DNA from: Arsenophonus sp048493715
Lineage (GTDB): Bacteria; Pseudomonadota; Gammaproteobacteria; Enterobacterales; Enterobacteriaceae
Length of the DNA: 64,000 nt
Reading direction: 5' to 3'
NCBI GenBank assembly: GCA_048493715.1
Contig: JBGDCZ010000003.1
Span: 22,010-86,009, forward strand
Shown here: positions 18,700 to 27,961 of the stretch, piece by piece
How positions within the stretch are numbered: position 1 is the first letter of the stretch
How the letters are laid out: each line of letters opens with the position of its first letter
Notes under the pieces: model-generated
What the model was told of the DNA's origin: nothing
Database searches by the model: none
The model's input: the letters and a program-made list of their open reading frames with translations, nothing else
Program-made: the position numbers and the translations under genes

Positions 18700-21411
18700 T
18701 TAGCCTAAACTACCATGGCAATGCTTATATTTCTTACCTGAGCCACAAGGGCAAGATTCATTTCGACCAATTTTATGGCCTTGGGTTGCTATTTGAGCTT
18801 CTATTTTTGACATCAATGCTTCATTTTCAATTTCATGGCTAAGATGTTGCTTTCTCATCAGACGCTCTGCTCCTTCACGCCTTTGTTGATCGAGTATAGC
18901 GACTTCCTCTGGTACTCGAACTTCGACTTTGCTTAATGTACTAATTACTTCATATTTCAGTGTTTCTAACATATTAGCAAACATACCAAAAGATTCGCGT
19001 TTATATTCTTGTTTTGGATCTCTTTGGGCATAGCCGCGCAAATGAATACCCTGACGCAAATAATCCATTGCAGCTAAATGCTCTTTCCATAACGTATCTA
19101 GAGTTTGTAACATGATGCCCTTCTCAAAATTACGCATCATCTCACTACCAACAATTTCTTCCTTTTCTTTATAGGCAGCAATCGCTTTTGCAAGAATACG
19201 TTCACGCAAAGTTTCTTCATGCAATTCAGGCTCTTTATCCAACCACTCCTGAATAGGGAGTTCTAAATTAAAATCATTGCTTAATCGTTTCTGTAATCCA
19301 TCAATATCCCACATTTCTTCCAATGATTGAGGGGGGATATAAGCATCAATAGTTGTAGTTATAACATCTTCACGAATACTATCAATTGTTTCACTAACAT
19401 CACCACCATCCAATAAATCATTGCGCTGTGAATAGATAGCCCGACGCTGATCATTAGCAACATCATCATATTCTAAAAGCTGTTTACGAATATCAAAGTT
19501 ACGGCTTTCCACCTTTCGCTGTGCATTAGCAATTGCTTTCGTTACCCAAGGATGTTCAATAGCTTCACCAGGTTTCATACCCAATTTACGCATCATTCCT
19601 GCAACTCGATCTGAGGCAAAAATACGCATTAAGGAATCTTCCATTGAAAGATAAAAACGTGATGAACCAGGATCACCTTGACGTCCAGAACGCCCGCGTA
19701 ATTGATTATCTATACGACGAGACTCATGGCGTTCTGTACCAATGATATGCAAACCACCAGCTGCAATTACCGCCTCATGCCGTTTTTGCCATACAGCCTT
19801 AATCTTATCAATTTGTTTCTGACTGGGATCCTCTAGTTTGTTTATTTCCGCCTGCCAGCTACCACCTAGTACAATATCTGTACCTCGGCCGGCCATATTA
19901 GTCGCAATAGTAACTGAACCGGCCTGGCCTGCTTCAGCAATAATATCCGCTTCCATCGCATGAAACTTAGCATTCAAAACATTATGCGCAATTTTGGCTT
20001 TGGTTAATTCCCGAGAAATCAGCTCTGATTTTTCGATTGAAATAGTACCCACTAAAACAGGTTGTCCTCTACTAGTACGGTCACGAATATCATCGATAAT
20101 GGCAGCAAATTTATCCGCCTCAGTCATATAAACTAAATCAGGTAAATCATTACGGATCATTGGACGATTGGTTGGAATAACAATGGTGTCCAACTTATAG
20201 ATAGATCTAAATTCGAAAGCTTCTGTATCAGCGGTACCAGTCATACCTGCAAGTTTTTCGTATAGACGAAAATAGTTTTGGAAGGTAATCGATGCTAATG
20301 TCTGATTCTCATTTTGAATTTCAACACCTTCTTTTGCCTCAACGGCTTGATGCAATCCATCAGACCAACGACGGCCTTCCATTGTACGACCGGTATGTTC
20401 ATCAACAATAATAATCTGACCATCTTTTAAAATATAATCTACATCTCGATTAAAAAGGGCATGAGCGCGTAGGGCTGCCATGACATGGTGCATAAGAATA
20501 ATATTTGAAGGAGAATAAAGCGATTCCCCCTCTTCCATTAAATTCGCTTTTGCTAATAATTGTTCAATTAGTTCTAATCCTCGCTCTGTCAACGTAACTT
20601 GACGTGATTTTTCATCAATAGAAAAATGTCCTTCACCTTGAAAAGTACCTGAATCTTCCTTTTCTTGCTGCTTTAAATGAGGGATTAATTTATCCACTTT
20701 TTTGTACAGATCTGAGCTATCTTCTGCCGGCCCTGAAATAATTAACGGAGTACGAGCTTCATCAATTAAAATAGAATCAACCTCATCGACTAACACATAA
20801 TGAAGTTTACGCTGTACACGCTCTTCTGGACTAAAGACCATATTGTCACGCAGATAATCAAAACCATATTCATTGTTAGTACCATAGGTAATATCCGCTG
20901 CGTAGGCTTCACGTTTCATAGCAGCAGGCATACCAGGTAAATTTATTCCCACAGTCATACCAAGAAATTCAAACAGTAGCCGATTATTCTCTGCATCACG
21001 TTTTGCCAAGTAGTCGTTAACTGTAACAATATGGACACCCTTACCCGTTAAAGCATTTAAATATGCAGGCAAAGTGGATGTTAATGTCTTCCCTTCACCA
21101 GTACGCATTTCTGCAATACAACGTTCATTAAGTACCATACCGCCCAGTAACTGAACATCAAAATGCCGCATATTAAATACACGTTTACTAGCTTCACGAA
21201 CTGTTGCAAACGCTTCCGGGATCAAATCATCTAACGTTGCTCCCGATTTAAGGCGCTGTCGAAACTCATCTGTTTTCGCTTTAAGTTGTTCATTGGATAA
21301 TTTTTCGAATTCAGACTCTAACTGATTAATGATATCAACAAATTTACCTAAACGACGTAAAGTACGATCATTACGACTACCAAAAATTTTTGTTAGTAAC
21401 TTAGTTAACAT
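18700..21411 (-). CDS. secA: Preprotein translocase ATPase SecA
   Basis: ATPase motor that drives unfolded precursors through SecYEG. It is 903 aa (E. coli 901). Walker A is TGEGKT around residues 104-109, the DEVDS box is near 210, and the second RecA-like fold has GRGTDIVLGG and RIDNQLRGRSGRQGDPGSS. The C-terminal zinc ligands are C887, C889, C898 and H899 in CPCGSGKKYKHCHG, the SecB/lipid-binding tail. It lies downstream of secM, whose arrest motif is preserved, so secretion-responsive translational control of secA is probably retained. Intact. Confidence 0.98.
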   Translation of the reverse strand: MLTKLLTKIFGSRNDRTLRRLGKFVDIINQLESEFEKLSNEQLKAKTDEFRQRLKSGATLDDLIPEAFATVREASKRVFNMRHFDVQLLGGMVLNERCIAEMRTGEGKTLTSTLPAYLNALTGKGVHIVTVNDYLAKRDAENNRLLFEFLGMTVGINLPGMPAAMKREAYAADITYGTNNEYGFDYLRDNMVFSPEERVQRKLHYVLVDEVDSILIDEARTPLIISGPAEDSSDLYKKVDKLIPHLKQQEKEDSGTFQGEGHFSIDEKSRQVTLTERGLELIEQLLAKANLMEEGESLYSPSNIILMHHVMAALRAHALFNRDVDYILKDGQIIIVDEHTGRTMEGRRWSDGLHQAVEAKEGVEIQNENQTLASITFQNYFRLYEKLAGMTGTADTEAFEFRSIYKLDTIVIPTNRPMIRNDLPDLVYMTEADKFAAIIDDIRDRTSRGQPVLVGTISIEKSELISRELTKAKIAHNVLNAKFHAMEADIIAEAGQAGSVTIATNMAGRGTDIVLGGSWQAEINKLEDPSQKQIDKIKAVWQKRHEAVIAAGGLHIIGTERHESRRIDNQLRGRSGRQGDPGSSRFYLSMEDSLMRIFASDRVAGMMRKLGMKPGEAIEHPWVTKAIANAQRKVESRNFDIRKQLLEYDDVANDQRRAIYSQRNDLLDGGDVSETIDSIREDVITTTIDAYIPPQSLEEMWDIDGLQKRLSNDFNLELPIQEWLDKEPELHEETLRERILAKAIAAYKEKEEIVGSEMMRNFEKGIMLQTLDTLWKEHLAAMDYLRQGIHLRGYAQRDPKQEYKRESFGMFANMLETLKYEVISTLSKVEVRVPEEVAILDQQRREGAERLMRKQHLSHEIENEALMSKIEAQIATQGHKIGRNESCPCGSGKKYKHCHGSLG

Positions 21412-21545
21412 AAATATTTTTTCTCAATCAAGGCAACAATTTTGTCAGAAACGGCCTATATTATCTAATTTCAACCAATATAATTAATATGTTTAGTTGA
21501 ACAATGGTCGGGATAAAAATCAATTAAAAGTTTATGAGATTTGCG

Positions 21546-22049
21546 TTAAGGTCCGGCTCGAATACCCTGACCCCAAGCAACCCATAGGGCAGTTTGGTAG
21601 GCGATATGGTAAAAAGAGTGTATTAATGCATAGCTAGAATTTTGCTCTTTCGGATAAAAAACACTTAAATCAACCATAGAGTAAAGAGTGTCGAGCATAT
21701 TATACAGCGAAATATGCTTATTGCACACACTCAAATTTACGTCCAACCGCTTTTGCGTTTCTGGAGTTGAAAAAACAAAAGTCAGTTGACGGATCATATT
21801 TCGTAAAGCATGCTGGTGCCAATAATTGGTGCCATAAGCATAAAAAATACGATACTTACTAACAGCTAGCAGATGATCAAACTCTAAATTTTGCTGATAA
21901 TGTGGTAATAACTGGCTAGTATGTGACAAATTTTCTGTCACTTTTGCTAAAGTTGTAGGTATACCAATACCTGCCGTCACAATTCCTAACAACAGGTGCG
22001 GCCAAAAATACCGTTTACCAAATTGTCGCCAGAGATCTAATATATTCAT
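21546..22049 (-). CDS. secM: Secretion monitor SecM, arrest motif at extreme C-terminus
   Basis: Secreted regulatory peptide whose translational arrest exposes the secA ribosome-binding site when export is slow. It is 167 aa (E. coli 170) with a long positively charged then hydrophobic N-terminal export signal (residues 1-35). The family motif FXXXXWIXXXXGIRAGP appears as Y151, W156, V157 and G162-P167 (YQTALWVAWGQGIRAGP). The aromatic F is replaced by Y and I by V, while GIRAGP is exact. The stop codon follows immediately after the arrest proline, whereas E. coli continues four residues. The remainder is poorly conserved, as usual for SecM. It is 134 bp upstream of secA. Confidence 0.93.
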   Translation of the reverse strand: MNILDLWRQFGKRYFWPHLLLGIVTAGIGIPTTLAKVTENLSHTSQLLPHYQQNLEFDHLLAVSKYRIFYAYGTNYWHQHALRNMIRQLTFVFSTPETQKRLDVNLSVCNKHISLYNMLDTLYSMVDLSVFYPKEQNSSYALIHSFYHIAYQTALWVAWGQGIRAGP

Positions 22050-22081
22050 TGAAATTATATAATATAAGACTTGGAGTAAAA

Positions 22082-22600
22082 ATGCGTGATAGTTACCCCC
22101 AATCTTTAGCTATTTTATTAAAAGAAAGTAAATTTGATTCAAATACCTTACAAACCATTCAAAAACGCGCACAAGCTTTAATTAAACTCAACCATACTGT
22201 GTTAAGTTTACTACCTAGCGAATTAAAGGCTTGGTGTCGAGTCGCTAATTATCGTCAACATATTCTTATTCTAGAAGTTACCAATGCTAGCCGAAAAACT
22301 AGACTAAATTATGAACTTCCTACGCTACTTTCAACATTACGTGACACTATTTTACCATCTTTATCTTCAATCAACATAATGATTAATCCATCACTATCAG
22401 CTAAAAATTCAAAAAATTGCTTATCAATTCAGCAAATAGCCATAAAACCAACTCAACAAATAATAAGTAAGCTAAACGAAGAAAGCGCAAAAACAATTCG
22501 TAACCTAGCCAAAAGAAGTCCAAAAAAGCTAAAGGAAAAATTAGAGCGGCTAGCTGCATTGGCCGGAAAGAGTGCCAAAACAACCAGCAACAAAGATTAA
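22082..22600 (+). CDS. DUF721 protein, possible DciA-like helicase loader
   Basis: Predicted 172-aa cytoplasmic protein transcribed divergently from secM with a 32-bp gap. TTGGAG precedes the ATG at 22082; an earlier in-frame ATG at 22049 overlaps the secM start and is rejected. The N-terminal 100 residues fit the DUF721 fold (LLKESKFDSNTLQTI, an LLPSELKAWCRVAN segment, then alternating strands LILEV). The C-terminal third is Lys/Arg-rich (LAKRSPKKLKEKLERL) and probably disordered or nucleic-acid binding. DUF721 includes DciA, the ancestral DnaB-helicase operator protein. Whether this version works so, or is a vestige beside DnaC, cannot be told from sequence. Confidence 0.75.
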   Translation: MRDSYPQSLAILLKESKFDSNTLQTIQKRAQALIKLNHTVLSLLPSELKAWCRVANYRQHILILEVTNASRKTRLNYELPTLLSTLRDTILPSLSSINIMINPSLSAKNSKNCLSIQQIAIKPTQQIISKLNEESAKTIRNLAKRSPKKLKEKLERLAALAGKSAKTTSNKD

Positions 22601-22693
22601 GGTTGAGTAAAAAACATCAACGAAAGTAATGTAAGAGATAGAATAATCCACTGACGTATCATAAATAGAATATCCTTCTTAAAAGAATACATC

Positions 22694-23611
22694 TTAGATT
22701 ATTATTGTCGAAGGTGCTGTAAATGCAACAGGCATTTCAGATTCATCCTCGAACGTCACCATATCCCAAGCAGATTCGGTCGCTAAAACAGCTTGTAATA
22801 ATTTGTTATTCAATGCATGACCTGATTTATAGGCAGTAAAAGCACCAATAATATTATAACCACACATAAATAAATCACCAATAGCATCTAACGTTTTATG
22901 GCGAACAAATTCATCTTCAAAACGTAAACCATCTTCATTCAATACACGATAATCATCGACAACAATCGCGCAATCAAAACTACCGCCCAGACATAATCCT
23001 TTGGATTGTAAGTATTCAATATCACGCATGAAGCCAAATGTACGCGCACGGCTAATATCTCTAACAAAAGATTTTGCCGAAAAATCAAGTTTATAACGCT
23101 GGGTACTGCTATTAATAGCAAGATGATTGAAATCGATAGTGAAATCCAAGCTAAATCCGTTATAAGGTGCTAATTCAGCCCATTTATCGCCATCTGTAAC
23201 TCGGACACTTTCTTTAATACGAAGAAACTTCTTGGCGCTATTTAACTCTTCAATACCTGCATCTAACAATAAAAATACAAAAGGTGCAGCACTTCCATCC
23301 ATTATTGGAATCTCTGGTGCATCTACCTCAACAATAATATTGTCAATTCCCAGCCCTGCCAATGCAGCATTCAGATGTTCTACCGTCGAAATACGTACAT
23401 CATCTTCATTGACCAAGCAGGTACATAGTATGGTATCACGTACAGATTTTGCCTCAGCCGGGAAATCTACCGGTGGGTTTAAATCTGTACGACGGTAGAT
23501 GACCCCGGTATTTGCCGGTGCTGGACGTAATGCTAAAGTGACTTTTTTGCCAGTATGCAAACCGACTCCCGTCGCTTGAACAATACGTTTTAGTGTCCTT
23601 TGTTTGATCAT
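22694..23611 (-). CDS. lpxC: UDP-3-O-acyl-N-acetylglucosamine deacetylase
   Basis: Zinc deacetylase catalysing the committed step of lipid A synthesis. It is 305 aa from the second of two tandem ATGs (23614 and 23611), matching the family start MIKQRTLKR. Zinc ligands are H79 in STVEHLNAAL and the H/D pair in RHKTLDAIGDLF; the catalytic histidine is in KSGHALNNKLL. The extreme C-terminus (FTAPSTIII) is hydrophobic. In E. coli a hydrophobic tail is the FtsH recognition signal. It is the last gene of the dcw run. Intact, so an outer membrane with lipid A is expected. Confidence 0.97.
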   Translation of the reverse strand: MIKQRTLKRIVQATGVGLHTGKKVTLALRPAPANTGVIYRRTDLNPPVDFPAEAKSVRDTILCTCLVNEDDVRISTVEHLNAALAGLGIDNIIVEVDAPEIPIMDGSAAPFVFLLLDAGIEELNSAKKFLRIKESVRVTDGDKWAELAPYNGFSLDFTIDFNHLAINSSTQRYKLDFSAKSFVRDISRARTFGFMRDIEYLQSKGLCLGGSFDCAIVVDDYRVLNEDGLRFEDEFVRHKTLDAIGDLFMCGYNIIGAFTAYKSGHALNNKLLQAVLATESAWDMVTFEDESEMPVAFTAPSTIII

Positions 23612-23708
23612 CATTTTTTCTCACATCGTTATCCGTCTTGCTAAATCCTCACTCAAGGATTAGCAAGACATTTTAGCACAAAAAGCAGAGAAACCAACCA
23701 ATTGTTAA

Positions 23709-24875
23709 CTAATCAGCCTGTTTTCTTAAAAAAGCCGGAATGTCAAGGTAATCCGGCTCTTTATTTGATTGTATATTTTGTTCATTCACTACTTTAGCGG
23801 CAGTTTTTTCCTCCGTTAACGGAGTCATACCTGGCATTGAACCTTGTATCTGCTGATAGCGCTGCTCGAGCGATGATTTTTGCGCTGCTTTGTTAGTAAC
23901 CAAAGTGATTTCTGGCCGCTTATCCATACCAATTCCGGTCGCAACAACGGTCACACGCAACTCATCATTCATTTCAGGATCAAGTGAAGTACCGATAACA
24001 ACCGTCGCATTATCTGACGCAAATGCACGAATGGTATTACCCACTGTTTCAAATTCATCTAGTCGTAAATCAAAACCTGCGGTAATATTAACCAATACAC
24101 CACGAGCACCAGACAAATCGATATCTTCCAATAATGGGCTGGAAATTGCCATTTCAGCAGCCTCTTCAGCTCGATCTTCACCACGGGCAATGCCTGATCC
24201 CATCATAGCATAACCCATTTCAGACATGACGGTACGAACATCAGCAAAATCCACGTTCATTAAACCTGGACGGGTAATAAGCTCAGCAATGCCCTGAACC
24301 GCGCCTTTAAGCACATCATTTGCTGCACCAAATGCATCTAGCAAGGAAATACCTCGTCCAAGCACTTTTAATAATTTATCATTCGGAATAGTAATCAATG
24401 AATCAACATGTTTAGAAAGCTCTGAGATCCCACTTTCAGCAAATGCCATACGTTTTTTACCTTCGAAGTTGAAAGGCTTGGTCACCACCACTACCGTCAG
24501 TATACCAAGCTCTTTAGCAATTTCAGCTACCACAGGGGCTGCGCCGGTGCCCGTACCACCCCCCATACCAGCTGCAATAAAGACCATATCCGCCCCGTCA
24601 AGCGCATTGCGCAAGGCTTCACGATCTTCTTCAGCGGCATTACGACCGACTTCAGGATTCGCTCCTGCTCCCAAGCCTTTTGTAATACCATTGCCGATCT
24701 GAATAATTTGTCCGACTGCTGTTTTACGTAATGCCTGAGCATCGGTATTAACAGCAAAGAATTCAACACCTTCGATGCGTTCACGCACCATGTGTTCAAC
24801 GGCATTGCCACCGCCACCCCCAACGCCGATGACCTTAATCACCGCGTCATTGGTTAATTCCATTGGTTCAAACAT
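23709..24875 (-). CDS. ftsZ: Cell division GTPase FtsZ
   Basis: Tubulin homologue that polymerises into the division ring. It is 388 aa (E. coli 383). The GTP signature GGGTGTG is at 105-111, the synergy-loop region NVDFADVRTVM is present, and a flexible linker leads to the conserved C-terminal peptide DYLDIPAFLRKQAD (375-388), which binds FtsA, ZipA and ZapD. It lies 54 bp after ftsA and 94 bp before lpxC, the standard order. Nothing is missing. Confidence 0.98.
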   Translation of the reverse strand: MFEPMELTNDAVIKVIGVGGGGGNAVEHMVRERIEGVEFFAVNTDAQALRKTAVGQIIQIGNGITKGLGAGANPEVGRNAAEEDREALRNALDGADMVFIAAGMGGGTGTGAAPVVAEIAKELGILTVVVVTKPFNFEGKKRMAFAESGISELSKHVDSLITIPNDKLLKVLGRGISLLDAFGAANDVLKGAVQGIAELITRPGLMNVDFADVRTVMSEMGYAMMGSGIARGEDRAEEAAEMAISSPLLEDIDLSGARGVLVNITAGFDLRLDEFETVGNTIRAFASDNATVVIGTSLDPEMNDELRVTVVATGIGMDKRPEITLVTNKAAQKSSLEQRYQQIQGSMPGMTPLTEEKTAAKVVNEQNIQSNKEPDYLDIPAFLRKQAD

Positions 24876-24929
24876 AATCTCTCTCCGTTTTGTGCCTTAT
24901 ATAGAAGCGAAGATTTGCTTCTTACAAAA

Positions 24930-26186
24930 TTAAAATTCTTTTCTCAGCCAACTAGTGATTTTATGAAACCAACTACTTACTGATGTACGCTTATCCATTT
25001 CAGCTTCATTCCCAAGGTGGGTCTGCTTGCCGTAATGCAGGAGCCCGACAGCCGTGGAGTAATAAGGCTCCTGTGCATAATCCGTTAAACCTGTTATATT
25101 TAATGGTTTACCGATGCGTACCTGAGTATGGAATACTCTTTGGGCACATTCGACTAGACCATCAATTTGAGCACCGCCTCCTGTTAAAACAATACCCGCC
25201 GCCAGGTGATGTTTAACACCTTGCTGACATAATTGTTCTTGCAATTTCAAAATTTCATCATTTACTAAGTTTAGCAACTCTGTGTAACGTGGCTCGATAA
25301 CTTCTGCTAAAGTTTGGTGCTGTAAACTTCTTGGTGGACGGCCACCTACACTTGGCACCTCAACATTTTCGTCTTTACTAACAATAGTACCTAATGCGCA
25401 ACCATGGCGAACTTTTATTGTTTCCGCATCGCTGGGAGGGGTGCCGAATGCATAAGCGATATCACTAGTCACCACATTACCAGCATAGGGTATAACCTTG
25501 GTATGACGCAGTGCGCCGCCAGTATAGACCGCTATATCCATCGTTCCACCACCGATATCAACGACGCATACCCCCAGTTCACGCTCATCTTCTGTTAAAA
25601 CAGAATAACTTGAAGCTAAACCAGCAAAAATTAATTGATCCACTTTCAAACCACAGCGTTCAACTACCTTCACAATATTTTTGGCCATATCATTATGGCA
25701 AGTAATAAGATGTACCTTGGCTTGCATACGCACACCCGAAAGCCCTACCGGATTTTTAATACCTTCTTGATAATCAATAGCATATTCTTGCGGAATAACA
25801 TGTAAAATTCTATGCTCATCCCGTACTCGGACAGATTTAGCCGTATGAACAACACTATCTACGTCATCTTGAGTAACTTCATCCTCAGAAATAGGCACCA
25901 TACCTATTTCATTCTGACAACTAACATGCTTGCCTGAAAGCGCAAGATAAACCGATGATATTTGGCAATCAGCCATTAATTCCGCTTGATCAATAGCTCG
26001 CTGCACACATTTAACGACAGATTCCAAATCATTCACGCCCCCTTTATCCATCCCTCGAGATGGACAATTACCGACACCAATAATATTTACGATTCCATCA
26101 GGCAGAATTTCACCAACTAGCGCAGAAACCTTGGAAGTTCCAATCTCAAGACCAACTACTAATTTTCTGTCCGTCGTTTTAATCAT
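24930..26186 (-). CDS. ftsA: Cell division protein FtsA
   Basis: Actin-like ATPase that tethers FtsZ to the membrane and recruits later division proteins. It is 418 aa (E. coli 420). The phosphate-1 motif LVVGLEIGTSKV is at the N-terminus, VVDIGGGTMDIAVY forms phosphate-2 and GIVLTGGGAQIDGL the adenosine loop. The last 14 residues (SWFHKITSWLRKEF) form the amphipathic membrane-targeting helix. It follows ftsQ by 49 bp. Very close to the E. coli sequence throughout. Confidence 0.98.
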   Translation of the reverse strand: MIKTTDRKLVVGLEIGTSKVSALVGEILPDGIVNIIGVGNCPSRGMDKGGVNDLESVVKCVQRAIDQAELMADCQISSVYLALSGKHVSCQNEIGMVPISEDEVTQDDVDSVVHTAKSVRVRDEHRILHVIPQEYAIDYQEGIKNPVGLSGVRMQAKVHLITCHNDMAKNIVKVVERCGLKVDQLIFAGLASSYSVLTEDERELGVCVVDIGGGTMDIAVYTGGALRHTKVIPYAGNVVTSDIAYAFGTPPSDAETIKVRHGCALGTIVSKDENVEVPSVGGRPPRSLQHQTLAEVIEPRYTELLNLVNDEILKLQEQLCQQGVKHHLAAGIVLTGGGAQIDGLVECAQRVFHTQVRIGKPLNITGLTDYAQEPYYSTAVGLLHYGKQTHLGNEAEMDKRTSVSSWFHKITSWLRKEF

Positions 26187-26235
26187 CGTTAATTTGCCTG
26201 TATCTGTTCAATCAGCAGTCTCAAACTACTTCAAT

Positions 26236-27033
26236 TTAGCGTGTGACAGGTTCAGCTAATAGTGGTAACCAACCTACCGCAGCACCGCTACCATATCGTA
26301 AATCTACATACCCAACACGTTTACCTGTCACTTGCTTTAATAGTGGATAAAGCTCAATAAAACGGTTTAATCGCTCTTTAATATCCTGTTTACCAATATT
26401 TAATCGAATATCATTGGCTAAAACTAATTGCCATGCGCGTCTAGCAGTCATCGAAACTGACTTAATATTAAATTTATGTGGCGCCAGCTGCTGTTGCATG
26501 ACACGGTACATCTCTAAGACTTCCTGCTGACTTCCTTGTGGACCATATAACATCAGGAAATTATCTTTAGTGTTTGATAACGCCGGTAAGCTAAAAACAC
26601 TGCCTTCGGCATTAATAAAAAAGGTATCATTCCATTTGGAATAAGGTTTATATTCCACTAGATGAATTTTTAATTCATCTGGCCATTGTTTACGTACCGT
26701 AACTTGTCTTATCCACGGCATTGTTTTTATTTGATTCTGGATCGCATTCACATCTATCGTCATAAATGTACCAGGCCTACCTAGTGCTAATATTGCTTTT
26801 CTAACATTATCGTCACAGGTGTAGTGACGCTCACCAGTAATTACCAGTTTGGAAATAGGCAATCGATTAACATCCTGCATCCAATTTAACACCATCCATC
26901 CACTCCATATAATAGTACCCAATACTATTAAGAAGAAGGTAATGCCAGCCAAATAAGAACCATTACTTCGGCCACCAGCACTCCGACGCTCTTTAGGCTC
27001 TTTGTTACGAACGTTCAATGATGCCTGCAGCAT
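26236..27033 (-). CDS. ftsQ: Cell division protein FtsQ
   Basis: Bitopic inner-membrane protein of the divisome that forms the FtsQLB complex. It is 265 aa (E. coli 276). There is a basic cytoplasmic N-terminus (KEPKERRSAGGR), a single membrane helix at about 28-50, a POTRA domain (about 57-126, LPISKLVITGERHYT) and the beta domain ending in GYVDLRYGSGAAVGW. It starts one base after the ddl stop. Compared with the dcw enzymes the sequence is more diverged, as is normal for FtsQ. Intact. Confidence 0.95.
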   Translation of the reverse strand: MLQASLNVRNKEPKERRSAGGRSNGSYLAGITFFLIVLGTIIWSGWMVLNWMQDVNRLPISKLVITGERHYTCDDNVRKAILALGRPGTFMTIDVNAIQNQIKTMPWIRQVTVRKQWPDELKIHLVEYKPYSKWNDTFFINAEGSVFSLPALSNTKDNFLMLYGPQGSQQEVLEMYRVMQQQLAPHKFNIKSVSMTARRAWQLVLANDIRLNIGKQDIKERLNRFIELYPLLKQVTGKRVGYVDLRYGSGAAVGWLPLLAEPVTR

Positions 27034-27034
27034 A

Positions 27035-27961
27035 TTACTCCGACAATTCCAAAATCTTTTTAACTAACTGTGAAAAACTGATACCTGCTTGCTTTGCAGC
27101 CATCGGTACCAGACTATGGCCGGTCATTCCCGGTGAAGTATTAATTTCTAATAAATAAAAAACCCCATCGTTATCTTTCATCACATCAACTCGCCCCCAA
27201 CCAGTACAGCCAATCGCCTTATAAGCCGCTAATGCTAATTCTTTCAATTGCACTTCTTGTTCAGCTTTTAATCCACTAGGACAGAAATATTGTGTCTCAT
27301 TAGAGAGATATTTTGCGTCATAATCATAAAATACCCCTGCTGGTTGAATACGAATTGACGGCAATACCTGATCGCCTACAATTGCAATGGTATATTCTGG
27401 CCCATTTAACCATTTTTCAATCAGTACATCTTTGTCATAACAAAGAGCAAACTCGAGCGCCATTCTTAATTCCGACAAAGATGTTACTTTACTCATACCA
27501 ACGCTTGAACCTTCAAGATTGGGCTTCACAATAAGTGGTAAACCCAAATTACTAACAGCCGCAAAAAGCGTTTCATCTGACATCATTGCTAACTGTTCTT
27601 TATCTAGTGCTATATAGGGTGCAATCGGCAAACCTACACCAGCCCATAACTGTTTAGTTCGTAACTTATCCATTGAAAGCGATGACGCTAAAACACCACT
27701 CCCGGTATAGGGTAAACCTAAAAATTCTAATACCCCTTGCAGTGTACCATCTTCACCACCACGCCCATGCAATGCGATAAAAACTTTATTATAACCAGCT
27801 TCTTTAAGTTTGATAACAGCAAAATCTTTAATATCAATTGGATATGCATCTATTCCGGCATCACGTAAACCATTAACTACTACTTCACCAGATTGCAGTG
27901 ACACCTCTCTTTCGGCCGAATTTCCGCCTAAAAGCACTGCAACTTTAACTTTATCAGCCAT
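27035..27961 (-). CDS. ddlB: D-alanine--D-alanine ligase
   Basis: ATP-grasp ligase making the D-Ala-D-Ala dipeptide used by MurF. It is 308 aa from the ATG at 27961 (AGGGA upstream; family start MADKVKVAVLLGGNSAEREVSL). An earlier in-frame ATG at 27976 is less suited. Key blocks are LHGRGGEDGTLQG, LPLIVKPNLEGSSVGMSKV, GWGRVDVMKD and the metal-binding YLLEINTSPGMT. It overlaps the murC end by 8 bp. The symbol ddlB is assigned from position in the dcw cluster. Confidence 0.96.
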   Translation of the reverse strand: MADKVKVAVLLGGNSAEREVSLQSGEVVVNGLRDAGIDAYPIDIKDFAVIKLKEAGYNKVFIALHGRGGEDGTLQGVLEFLGLPYTGSGVLASSLSMDKLRTKQLWAGVGLPIAPYIALDKEQLAMMSDETLFAAVSNLGLPLIVKPNLEGSSVGMSKVTSLSELRMALEFALCYDKDVLIEKWLNGPEYTIAIVGDQVLPSIRIQPAGVFYDYDAKYLSNETQYFCPSGLKAEQEVQLKELALAAYKAIGCTGWGRVDVMKDNDGVFYLLEINTSPGMTGHSLVPMAAKQAGISFSQLVKKILELSE

